DNA of 6,224 nucleotides from the NCBI GenBank assembly GCA_937888485.1, contig CALAQQ010000077.1, forward strand, positions 1 to 6,224, written 5' to 3'. The notes under the pieces were generated by a model. That model was not told the DNA's origin. It saw only the letters and a list, made by a program, of their open reading frames with translations, and did not search any database. Below, piece after piece: positions 1-5,240 of this stretch (positions are counted from its first letter, which is position 1; each line of letters begins with the position of its first letter). A program made the translations under genes and the position numbers. Source of the stretch: an uncultured Clostridia bacterium. Its GTDB lineage: Bacteria; Bacillota; Clostridia; Oscillospirales; Acutalibacteraceae.

Positions 1-77
1 ACACCAACTGCCGCAAAGATACCGATAACCATTGCAAGTGTCAGCAAAACAGCTACCGATTTTTTGAAAAATTTCAT
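1..77 (-). CDS. N-terminus of a secreted or membrane-anchored protein (partial)
   Basis: Only the first 25 codons lie in the window, and the gene runs off the left edge. The peptide begins MKFFKKSVAVLLTLAMVIGI and continues FAAVGV: a short lysine-rich start followed by about 19 hydrophobic residues, a standard Sec signal peptide or N-terminal anchor. The ATG at 75-77 is supported by an AAAGGAG ribosome binding site (plus-strand 87-93) placed 9 bases upstream. The mature protein is not visible, so no function can be given. The gene lies downstream of the kinase/regulator operon in the same direction but is separated by that operon's terminator, so it is probably a separate transcription unit. 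It could be a target of the regulator, by position only. Confidence 0.8.
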   Translation of the reverse strand, partial: MKFFKKSVAVLLTLAMVIGIFAAVG

Positions 78-110
78 AGAATTTTTCTCCTTTCTTGTAA
101 TTCATAATGG

Positions 111-130
111 GTATACTTTCGTCAGTATAC
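111..130. repeat. GTATAC repeat pair upstream of the secreted-protein gene
   Basis: The palindromic hexamer GTATAC occurs at 111-116 and 125-130, with starts 14 bp apart, 34 to 53 bp upstream of the start codon of the partial secreted-protein gene. The copy at 125-130 contains a TATACT on the minus strand that could serve as a -10 element, but no good -35 stands 16-18 bp upstream. The pair may be an operator overlapping a promoter. This is inference from spacing and symmetry only. Confidence 0.3.
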
Positions 131-164
131 ATTCTTACATCGTAATTCTATCACCTTTTTTCGG

Positions 165-189
165 TTTGCACATTGTACTTTAGTGCAAA
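165..189. promoter_or_regulatory. Candidate operator: 7-bp dyad TTTGCAC/GTGCAAA
   Basis: TTTGCAC (165-171) and GTGCAAA (183-189) form a perfect 7-bp inverted repeat around an 11-bp centre, a geometry typical of sites bound by a dimeric regulator with one half-site per DNA turn. The dyad lies about 90-110 bp upstream of the secreted-protein start codon. A minus-strand TACAAT in its centre resembles a -10 element, without a clear -35. There is no U-tract, so it is not an obvious terminator. Which protein binds it, if any, cannot be told from the window; the NarL-type regulator encoded next door is one candidate. Confidence 0.35.
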
Positions 190-215
190 AACGGAAATTT
201 ATTTAAAAAATTTTC

Positions 216-243
216 AAAAAAAGACGGCAGATTACTCTGCCGC
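216..243 (-). terminator. Rho-independent terminator of the kinase/regulator operon
   Basis: On the minus strand a 6-bp perfect stem CGGCAG/CTGCCG (arms at plus 237-242 and 225-230) closes a 6-base loop. It is followed after two bases by a run of seven T (plus-strand A run 216-222). It begins 18 bp past the response-regulator stop codon. Confidence 0.85.
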
Positions 244-260
244 CAAATTGATACGATGAT

Positions 261-893
261 TTATTCTGTTTTATGGTCATTGATGACAAGACCGCTTTCA
301 CGCACTCTTACCGCAAGTTCGGTGCGGTTACGGAAACCTGTTTTGTCACGCATATTCTGAATGTGAGCCTTGACGGTACGCACGGACATACCGAGCTTTT
401 CGGCTATATCCGCATCGGCTTCGCCGTCAACAACCTCACGCAAAACAAGAAGCTCTTTTTCCGTGAAATCAACGTTGAGTGCTTCTCCGAGTCTGAGTGA
501 AGGAGTTGTGTCGGGATAAACGGAATCACCCGCCATTGTTCTGTTCATAACCTCAATGATTTCCTCTGCCGATGCACTTTTGTACCAGAAGCTTTCAACT
601 CCCGCTTTTCTTGCTCTTTCGATAAAACTGAATTCGGGCTGACTTGTAACAATGATTATTTTGATATGAGGACAGCTCTTTTTGATTTTTGCCGCCGCAT
701 CAAGTCCGTTTGCATCCATTGCCGTGCATACATCCATAAGAATAAGGTCAATGGGGTTTCTGCGGCAGTAAAGCTCTGCCATTGCCGCACTTTCGATAGA
801 TTGCGAAAGCTTATATTCTTCGCTGTCGTTTATGTATATTTCAAGCAGCTTGCGAGCCATAGGGTCATCTTCAACAATAAGAACATTAATCAA
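261..893 (-). CDS. NarL/LuxR-family response regulator
   Basis: A complete 210-residue two-component response regulator, the usual length for the NarL/FixJ group. The receiver domain spans about residues 2-120: acidic pocket E8-D9-D10, predicted phosphoacceptor D54 in the strand LILMD, switch residue T83 in IIIVTS, and invariant-type K105 after aromatic Y104. The C-terminal GerE/LuxR helix-turn-helix spans about 140-205, opening FTEKELLVL, with the recognition region around residues 169-186 (MSVRTVKAHIQNM). It should bind DNA as a dimer after phosphorylation. The start is TTG (plus 891-893), overlapping the TGA stop of the upstream kinase gene. An AGAGGTGA ribosome binding site 7 bases upstream supports it, and the next internal methionine (residue 12) would remove the acidic pocket. 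It is the last gene of the operon, followed by a terminator. Target genes are unknown. Confidence 0.95.
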   Translation of the reverse strand: MINVLIVEDDPMARKLLEIYINDSEEYKLSQSIESAAMAELYCRRNPIDLILMDVCTAMDANGLDAAAKIKKSCPHIKIIIVTSQPEFSFIERARKAGVESFWYKSASAEEIIEVMNRTMAGDSVYPDTTPSLRLGEALNVDFTEKELLVLREVVDGEADADIAEKLGMSVRTVKAHIQNMRDKTGFRNRTELAVRVRESGLVINDHKTE

Positions 894-2170
894 AATAATT
901 TCACCTCTTTCGGCATCTGAACAGTCATTACAAACTGCGGTACAGACTGAATTTCCATATTTCCGCCCAGACGTTCAATTTTACTGCGGAGCGAACCGAG
1001 ACCGCCGCCCTCGTGTATTTCTTTTGTCGGTTGATTTCCGTCGTTGGTATAATGTGCACAGTAACCGTCATCTGTTTCGTAAAACTCAACAAACAGAGTT
1101 TTGGCATCCGCGTGGATAACGGCGTTTGTCAGTGCTTCCGTTGCGGCGGAAGTCAGTATACTGCCGATTGCATCGTTCATCGGGAATTCACCGCTGATTT
1201 CAACGGTAACACCTGCGGATTCTGCAATATCAATGAGTGTGTTAAGCAGACCGCTGTTCTGTGCAGGTTCAGCTTCTGTGCGGAGAACGGCAATGTTTCT
1301 GTTCCACGTGCTGATAATCGGCTGAAAATCGGCTTCGGGCAAACTCAACGTATGACGGGTTGCGAGAAGTGCCTGACCGAGTTCGCTGTGAATACGGATT
1401 TTTGTTTCGAGGCGTTCTCTTGACCTTGTTGTTTCATCAACGGTTTCACCGTAGTGCCTGAGTCTTGCATTCATTTCTTCAAGCTCTTCGTTGTTCATAC
1501 GAAGTCTGTTTGTAAGCTTATGAAGGCTTGTTGTGTCGGTTGCGGTAATCTGAAAAACATTTTCAACCTTTTCACGTCTGAAAGTATAAACCGTTCCGTC
1601 AGACAGACGGTATTCGGGTTGCTTGCTGTCGTAAACACGGTGAACGTCGGGAAGAACATCACCGTTTACAAGCGCCTTCCAGAATCTGTTGGCATTCTGA
1701 ATTTCTTCCCCCGTCAGAATATATCCGAGTTCGTTCATTTTGTGGTTTACAAGCTGAACGGTACCGTTTGCTTTTGAAAAGCAAAGTCCCGTCGGAAGAT
1801 GGTCGAAGCTTTCTTTTATGGAAAGCGACGAAACGCTGTTTTTGCGGTAACGGATTTCTCCGGTACCAAGGAAAACAAGAAAAGCAAGATTTGCCAGAAT
1901 ATACATCAGAGAGTATTCCGCATTTTCAAGAAGCAATATGCTCGGATAAGGAATATCACGGTTAAAAATAAATGCGTTGAGTCCTGTTGTAAGAATAACA
2001 AGCAGAGCAAAGCCTGCAAGATTGAAAAGAGCGGTAAACACCTTTGTCAAAGGCTTGAAATCACGGAGAAAAAGATTCGGAACACAGCAAATATTTATTA
2101 CTGCCTCAAGGAACAAAACCGACATAAATAACGCCTGAATATAGGTTCCCGTTTCAAGAAGGTTAATCAT
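890..2170 (-). CDS. Membrane PAS sensor histidine kinase, catalytically competent
   Basis: A 426-residue sensor kinase. Three predicted membrane helices lie at about residues 13-30, 44-64 and 85-103. A PAS-like cytoplasmic domain follows at about 115-215 (FDHLPTGLCFSKANGT region), then a coiled-coil linker. The dimerisation/phosphoacceptor segment has H261 in IRIHSELGQALLATR, resembling HisKA_3 kinases, though with HS where HD is usual. The ATPase domain carries an N box EALTNAVIHA (E345, N349), a D377 in YTNDGN, and a glycine-rich lid GGGLGSLRSKIERLGG at 388-403. A longer frame with a GTG start exists, but the ATG at 2168-2170 is chosen because AAGGAGGTG sits 6 bases upstream and the first helix begins normally. 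Its first eight bases overlap the upstream sensor gene, and its stop overlaps the regulator's TTG. It most likely phosphorylates that regulator. The signal is unknown. Confidence 0.92.
   Translation of the reverse strand: MINLLETGTYIQALFMSVLFLEAVINICCVPNLFLRDFKPLTKVFTALFNLAGFALLVILTTGLNAFIFNRDIPYPSILLLENAEYSLMYILANLAFLVFLGTGEIRYRKNSVSSLSIKESFDHLPTGLCFSKANGTVQLVNHKMNELGYILTGEEIQNANRFWKALVNGDVLPDVHRVYDSKQPEYRLSDGTVYTFRREKVENVFQITATDTTSLHKLTNRLRMNNEELEEMNARLRHYGETVDETTRSRERLETKIRIHSELGQALLATRHTLSLPEADFQPIISTWNRNIAVLRTEAEPAQNSGLLNTLIDIAESAGVTVEISGEFPMNDAIGSILTSAATEALTNAVIHADAKTLFVEFYETDDGYCAHYTNDGNQPTKEIHEGGGLGSLRSKIERLGGNMEIQSVPQFVMTVQMPKEVKLF
901..908 (-). promoter_or_regulatory. Ribosome binding site selecting a TTG start
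   Basis: Minus-strand AGAGGTGA stands 7 bases upstream of the TTG at 891-893, inside the last codons of the upstream kinase gene. It decides the start of the response regulator in favour of a non-ATG codon and suggests translational coupling through the four-base overlap TTGA. Confidence 0.75.
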
Positions 2171-3824
2171 CCGATGCACCTCCTTCGGAAAGGAGAATAT
2201 AAACCGCAACATCGTTTTCATCAACGTCACAGGTAACACTTCCGTCGGCTAAAGAAAGTGTGTTCAGTGCAGAAGTATTGGCACCGTCATTCAGACCTAT
2301 CTGAAGATTAAGTTTAATAACGGAGTTTTCGCATTTAAGCGATACCATAAGTGCATTGATATCATCAACAAATGCTTCAACCGTTTTTTCAAACAAGTCA
2401 TAAACAGCAACCGCATTTTCAACATACAGACTACCCGAGCACTTGCTTTTTAATGATGAATGAACACCGAGCAAGCGGATATTGTCAAGCGATTCACGAA
2501 GACAGAATTCAAGTTCTGATGATGAAATAATCTTGTTTTCTTCGCCGAGCAAAAGCAGATTGCTTCTTCGTTTTATGTAAGCACTTATAACACAGATTTT
2601 CGCCAGCGCATTGTGAGCCTCTTCGGGATTTTGTTTTGCCTGAACGAGCAATTCTTCCGCTTTTATAAGCTGTGATGAAACATCACGGGCGATGCGGTCA
2701 TAGAGTCTGTTCTTTTCTTCGAAACGGGCTTTCTGCTCATTCATATCAATTTCTGCTTTCAGCAGAAAGTTGTTTTCGCTGAGCCTTTCACGGGTCTCTT
2801 CAAGGTTTTTCATCAGCTTTTTGATTTCTTTTATATCGTTCTGCCAGAATACATATCCGCCGGAAACGGGCTTGCCGTGAAGCATTGTTTTGCCGAGCTC
2901 AACGGGTCTGTCCAAAGCGTTTTGCATCACGTCTTCGGGCAAATCGTCGGCATAGGAAGATATATACATAGTATGATAATTCTTATCAACCACCTGCGCC
3001 GCAACCGTTGAAATTTCAAAGAATTCTGTGTAACCCGAATTTGAACGGATAAGACCGCTCTGAATTGCACTTTCAAGGAGAAGAGTAATCATAAGGCAGT
3101 CAACAGCAGTAAGGTCGGCATTGATAAAACCAAGAGCATAAAGCACCCAGAAAATAACCGAGCAAGCCATGATGATAAGAGGCAATTTCTGAAATGTTTT
3201 ACTGCCGGGCACACGGCTTTTGATAACAAGAGAAATAACAAAATAAAAGCCGAGAATAATGAACCATGCGGCAACTATATAAAAACCGAAACCGTATTCG
3301 TATTGCTCATTGAAATAGTAAATTCCGTTCGGAAATTCAAACACGAGATTATGAAAATCGTTTGTGAAAACAAAAAGAATGAGTGCGAATGCGGGGATAT
3401 AAAGAAGATTGAGCCACCACGGCATTTTGTATGTTTCGGGTTTTCCGATATAGGTTGTGATAAATACGCCGAGAAGCGGAATGAGAATCATCGGAATGTA
3501 AAAAGCGTACCACAGGTATCGGCACAAATCAGAAAATTCAGAAATAAAAAACCATTTCGTCGTTCTCTCTGCAAGCCAGAATGACATAAGCATACCGACA
3601 GAAATCAGATAGCTTCGGATTCTTTTATCAAGAATTCTGCGTCGCACGGAAATAACCCAGCCGAATGATAATGCAACAAAAATCATATGGGGAAGAATCG
3701 TGAATGCATTTCCCGAAAATGAGTTGGTAAGCGGAAAGTTGATTCCGTTATAGAGTATGCCTGCCATTGCAAGAACCAATGCACAGACAAGATAAATCAG
3801 AGTCTTTTTCTGGGTCTTGATCAT
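2163..3824 (-). CDS. 7TM-type sensor with degenerate histidine kinase core
   Basis: A 553-residue protein resembling sensors with a histidine-kinase N-terminal 7TM region. Seven or eight hydrophobic helices lie within about residues 8-257, and the segment TNDFHNLVFEF (about 154-164) matches the N..H pattern typical of that region. A PAS-like linker (about 262-330) and a long coiled coil (about 330-395) follow. The segment where a phosphoacceptor is expected reads RIARDVSSQL (377-386) with no histidine. Where an ATPase N box would fall the sequence is VEAFVDDINA (482-491) with no EALTN-like asparagine, and no G boxes follow. It is therefore probably a pseudokinase that senses a signal and acts on the competent kinase encoded directly after it, with which it shares an 8-bp overlap. 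The ATG at 3822-3824 is chosen because AGGAGG lies 6 bases upstream. The longer TTG start at 3857 would lie inside the promoter. The lack of kinase activity is inferred from missing motifs. Confidence 0.88.
   Translation of the reverse strand: MIKTQKKTLIYLVCALVLAMAGILYNGINFPLTNSFSGNAFTILPHMIFVALSFGWVISVRRRILDKRIRSYLISVGMLMSFWLAERTTKWFFISEFSDLCRYLWYAFYIPMILIPLLGVFITTYIGKPETYKMPWWLNLLYIPAFALILFVFTNDFHNLVFEFPNGIYYFNEQYEYGFGFYIVAAWFIILGFYFVISLVIKSRVPGSKTFQKLPLIIMACSVIFWVLYALGFINADLTAVDCLMITLLLESAIQSGLIRSNSGYTEFFEISTVAAQVVDKNYHTMYISSYADDLPEDVMQNALDRPVELGKTMLHGKPVSGGYVFWQNDIKEIKKLMKNLEETRERLSENNFLLKAEIDMNEQKARFEEKNRLYDRIARDVSSQLIKAEELLVQAKQNPEEAHNALAKICVISAYIKRRSNLLLLGEENKIISSSELEFCLRESLDNIRLLGVHSSLKSKCSGSLYVENAVAVYDLFEKTVEAFVDDINALMVSLKCENSVIKLNLQIGLNDGANTSALNTLSLADGSVTCDVDENDVAVYILLSEGGASDD
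2179..2184 (-). promoter_or_regulatory. Ribosome binding site inside the upstream gene, deciding the PAS kinase start
   Basis: Minus-strand AGGAGG, 8 bases before the ATG at 2168-2170, encoded within the last codons (EGGASDD) of the 7TM-type sensor gene. It argues against the longer GTG start at 2239 and indicates coupled translation. Confidence 0.8.
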
Positions 3825-3830
3825 ATTCCG

Positions 3831-3836
3831 CCTCCT
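3831..3836 (-). promoter_or_regulatory. Ribosome binding site deciding the 7TM sensor start
   Basis: Minus-strand AGGAGG lies 6 bases upstream of the ATG at 3822-3824, inside GAGAGGAGGCGGAAT. This fixes the start of the first operon gene and leaves a leader of only about 25 bases after the predicted promoter. Confidence 0.85.
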
Positions 3837-3855
3837 CTCATAACCGGATATTTTC

Positions 3856-3864
3856 AATATAACA
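3856..3864 (-). promoter_or_regulatory. Extended -10 promoter of the signalling operon
   Basis: Minus-strand TGTTATATT matches an extended -10 element (TGn followed by TATATT, five of six to TATAAT). The hexamer 17 bp upstream, TAGATT, is a poor -35, as is common for extended -10 promoters. Transcription would begin near 3849, leaving a short leader with the AGGAGG site. Predicted by eye only. Confidence 0.55.
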
Positions 3865-3945
3865 TAAAAACAAAGAAAAATCTATAATTTTTTGAGTAGA
3901 TTATCTTCAGAGGTTTGTAGGTAATACAAAAATTATTTTTTCTTT

Positions 3946-3983
3946 AAAAAGGGACTGCTTTATCAATCTGAAAAGTTCGTAAG
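3946..3983. repeat. Block 1, copy A of a diverged direct repeat
   Basis: Aligns without gaps to 4223-4260. By hand count 30 of 38 positions are identical, including GGACTGC near the start and GAAAAGT.CGTAA near the end at the same spacing. In the other copy GGACTGC is half of a perfect terminator hairpin; here the second arm has decayed (ATCAATC), so the hairpin is lost. Confidence 0.65.
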
Positions 3984-4000
3984 AAACCCAAAACCAACTA

Positions 4001-4054
4001 TTTACCAAACTAAAACGATTCATAAAAAGTAAAGTTTGGTATCAGTTTGGTAAA
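4001..4054. repeat. 11-bp inverted repeat with internal direct repeat (TTTGGTA words)
   Basis: TTTACCAAACT at 4001-4011 is the exact reverse complement of AGTTTGGTAAA at 4044-4054. A further direct copy, AGTTTGGTA, lies at 4033-4041, its start 11 bp from the last arm. The 32-bp spacing makes it a poor terminator. One inverted and two direct copies of the same word resemble binding sites of a recombinase or other DNA-binding protein. Confidence 0.6.
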
Positions 4055-4083
4055 AAAACGACATTCAAACAAAGCTGAAATCT

Positions 4084-4109
4084 CTGAAACCGTTGATAAA
4101 TAAGGCTTT
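4084..4109. repeat. Block 2, copy A of a diverged direct repeat
   Basis: Contains GAAACCGTTGATA (4086-4098), identical to 4385-4397, followed in both copies by one matching A, then AAGG and TTT with single substitutions between. Looser similarity continues for about 25 bp further, to CACC near 4131. In copy B this block forms a strong terminator; here the pairing is mostly lost. Read on the minus strand, both copies can encode a similar peptide, KALFINGF here and KPLYINGF in copy B, which hints at a shared coding ancestor. Confidence 0.6.
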
Positions 4110-4220
4110 TTCTGTTTATGAAAAGGATGACACCAAGGTCCTCTAAACCTCTTCCTCATTGTGATAGAACAAAAAATGAAAGCAAAATTAGTTTCCGATA
4201 AAATCAATAGGAATAAAGCA

Positions 4221-4246
4221 ATAAAAAAGGACTGCCTGAGCAGTCC
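4221..4246 (-). terminator. Rho-independent terminator (second, downstream)
   Basis: On the minus strand GGACTGC-TCAG-GCAGTCC forms a perfect 7-bp stem with a four-base loop (arms at plus 4240-4246 and 4229-4235), followed immediately by six T and then ATTG. It lies about 150 bp beyond the first terminator of the nucleotidyltransferase gene, so it either backs that one up or belonged to a lost gene. It overlaps block 1, copy B. Confidence 0.8.
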
Positions 4247-4260
4247 GAAAAGTCCGTAAA
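4223..4260. repeat. Block 1, copy B of a diverged direct repeat
   Basis: Partner of 3946-3983 at an offset of 277 bp, ungapped. This copy keeps the intact GGACTGC hairpin and leads into the AGTCCG word cluster. Confidence 0.65.
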
Positions 4261-4326
4261 AGTCCGTACAAAGTCCGTATAAATGCCGTAAAAACTCAAA
4301 AAAAGGGCAAAATTAGCCAAAGTCCG
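4242..4326. repeat. AGTCCG short-word cluster at near-helical spacing
   Basis: AGTCCG begins at 4242, 4251, 4261, 4272 and 4321, with a variant TGCCG at 4284. The first four intervals are 9, 10 and 11 bp, then about 12 to the variant. Spacing near one DNA turn would place the copies on one face of the helix, as in arm-type recombinase sites or iterons. The units are far too short for CRISPR. Confidence 0.55.
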
Positions 4327-4375
4327 TCACGACTTTTTTGTTTTAGAATTATTTTACAAGCTGTTTTAGACAAAT

Positions 4376-4413
4376 AAAAACCCCGAAACCGTTGATATAC
4401 AAGGGTTTCAGGG
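4376..4413 (-). terminator. Rho-independent terminator of the nucleotidyltransferase unit
   Basis: On the minus strand CCCTGAAACC pairs with GGTTTCGGGG (10 bp, one G-U pair; arms at plus 4404-4413 and 4381-4390) around a 13-base loop that can itself pair TTG/CAA. Five T and then ATTTG follow. It begins about 85 bp after the nucleotidyltransferase stop codon. Confidence 0.85.
4383..4408. repeat. Block 2, copy B of a diverged direct repeat
   Basis: Partner of 4084-4109 at an offset of 299 bp, sharing GAAACCGTTGATA exactly. Here the block forms the stem of the strong terminator described for 4376-4413. Confidence 0.6.
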
Positions 4414-4429
4414 CTTCTTTACTGGAAGT

Positions 4430-4451
4430 ACCACCCAAAAGTGAACCACCC
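4430..4451. repeat. ACCACCC repeat pair
   Basis: ACCACCC occurs at 4430-4436 and 4445-4451, starts 15 bp apart (GGGTGGT twice on the minus strand). It is the third short-word cluster in this intergenic region and lies between the nucleotidyltransferase stop codon and its terminator. Confidence 0.4.
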
Positions 4452-4498
4452 TTATTGTAACATCAACCGCCGAGAATAACAACTAATTTATTTGCAGA

Positions 4499-5224
4499 TC
4501 AATCCGCATATAAAAAATCCTGTGCTTCAAACAAATCTGTAAAAGTGTTGATATTGAATTCTTTTTCTGCAATATGCAACACCATACCCTTTTTGTTACA
4601 AGCAGTCAGATAATTAATGTAATCACAAAGATCATACAAATTTTCATTATCTGAGCTATTTTCTAAAGATGACAAAGCTTCACAGTTAAAAATACAAAAG
4701 CCCGACCCTTTAATATTATTATTAACTTCTGTAGGCTTTTCAATACACTTTCTTATAATATAATTTTCGTCTGTTTCAACGGAATAATTGCCTTTGATTT
4801 TTTCGATATCATCTTCAAATGTTATACCGCAATAAAAATCATTTGCTTCAAATTTCATACAGTTTTTGATTTTTTCAATCTTTAAGTCTACAAAAATCTC
4901 ATCAGATAATTGCAGAATCACAGACTCCTTACAGCCTGTAGCTTTAACAGCCTGCACAAATGCATCAATGAGCCCCTTCTGCTCAGACTGTACGACATAA
5001 AACAGCTTCAGACATCCGTATTCATCACCGATTACCTTTTTAATCAGGTCACCCTCTTTGCCAACAACAATATATACTTTTGTAATCCCTAACCCGACAA
5101 GATTATCCAAAGAATACTCAATAAGTCTTTTTTCTTTTATTTTTATCAATGGCTTACAGCAATCTTCTTTGACACTGTCTTTCAAGCGCTTACCGTCTCC
5201 TGCAGCCAGTATTACACCAACCAT
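4499..5224 (-). CDS. Nucleotidyltransferase of the sugar-1-phosphate (NTP_transferase) family
   Basis: A 241-residue enzyme expected to join a nucleoside monophosphate to a phosphorylated sugar or small alcohol, releasing pyrophosphate. The N-terminal signature is clear: VILAAGDGKRL (4-14) with the nucleotide-binding loop, then K24-P-L. Further family features are VVQSEQKGLIDAF (77-89), LSD with D108 as the likely metal ligand, IEKP (161-164), GSGFCIFN (173-180) and FNINTFTDLFEAQ (223-235). It lacks a C-terminal beta-helix, so it is closer in size to short enzymes such as RfbA or LicC types. The substrate cannot be assigned. The ATG at 5222-5224 is chosen because family members begin a few residues before LAAG; the longer TTG start at 5257 would overlap the upstream gene. 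The ribosome binding site is weak (GAGAGACGTGG), so translation may be coupled to the upstream amidohydrolase, whose stop is 16 bp away. Confidence 0.88.
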   Translation of the reverse strand: MVGVILAAGDGKRLKDSVKEDCCKPLIKIKEKRLIEYSLDNLVGLGITKVYIVVGKEGDLIKKVIGDEYGCLKLFYVVQSEQKGLIDAFVQAVKATGCKESVILQLSDEIFVDLKIEKIKNCMKFEANDFYCGITFEDDIEKIKGNYSVETDENYIIRKCIEKPTEVNNNIKGSGFCIFNCEALSSLENSSDNENLYDLCDYINYLTACNKKGMVLHIAEKEFNINTFTDLFEAQDFLYAD

Positions 5225-5240
5225 TTTATTCCACGTCTCT

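Larger units (their letters stand above)
3865..4498. other. Long A+T-rich intergenic region with repeats and terminators, no convincing gene
   Basis: About 630 bp between the nucleotidyltransferase gene and the signalling operon. No frame here has a ribosome binding site together with a recognisable protein. The longest minus-strand frame (4010-4207, TTG start) runs through repeat sequence. The region holds two minus-strand terminators, two pairs of diverged direct repeats in the same order (3946 and 4223; 4084 and 4383), an 11-bp inverted repeat, and three clusters of short words (TTTGGTA, AGTCCG, ACCACCC). This layout suggests tandem remnants of an inserted element or of integration sites rather than random spacer. 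The origin is inference, since no integrase gene is visible. Confidence 0.6.

Noticed and set aside
273..2131. Several plus-strand open frames of 60-136 codons opposite the regulator and kinase genes
   Set aside because: They are antisense shadows of well-supported minus-strand genes, with no recognisable domains or ribosome binding sites.
2171..2239. Longer N-terminus for the PAS kinase from a GTG at 2237-2239
   Set aside because: It would add 23 residues read entirely within the upstream gene, and the ATG at 2168-2170 has a near-perfect ribosome binding site.
3825..3857. Longer N-terminus for the 7TM sensor from a TTG at 3855-3857
   Set aside because: That codon overlaps the predicted -10 element, and the ATG at 3822-3824 has AGGAGG at ideal spacing.
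4010..4207. Minus-strand open frame of 65 codons in the intergenic region
   Set aside because: It starts with TTG without a ribosome binding site, runs through the inverted repeat and block 2 copy A, and its translation resembles nothing recognisable.
4242..4326. Possible CRISPR array
   Set aside because: The repeat unit is only about 6 bp with 3-6 bp between copies, far below CRISPR repeat and spacer sizes, and no cas gene is present.
4319..4344. Plus-strand hairpin AAAGTC/GACTTT followed by T residues
   Set aside because: It could act as a weak terminator, but the 6-bp stem is mostly A-T and no plus-strand gene precedes it. It is better explained as part of the AGTCCG repeat cluster.
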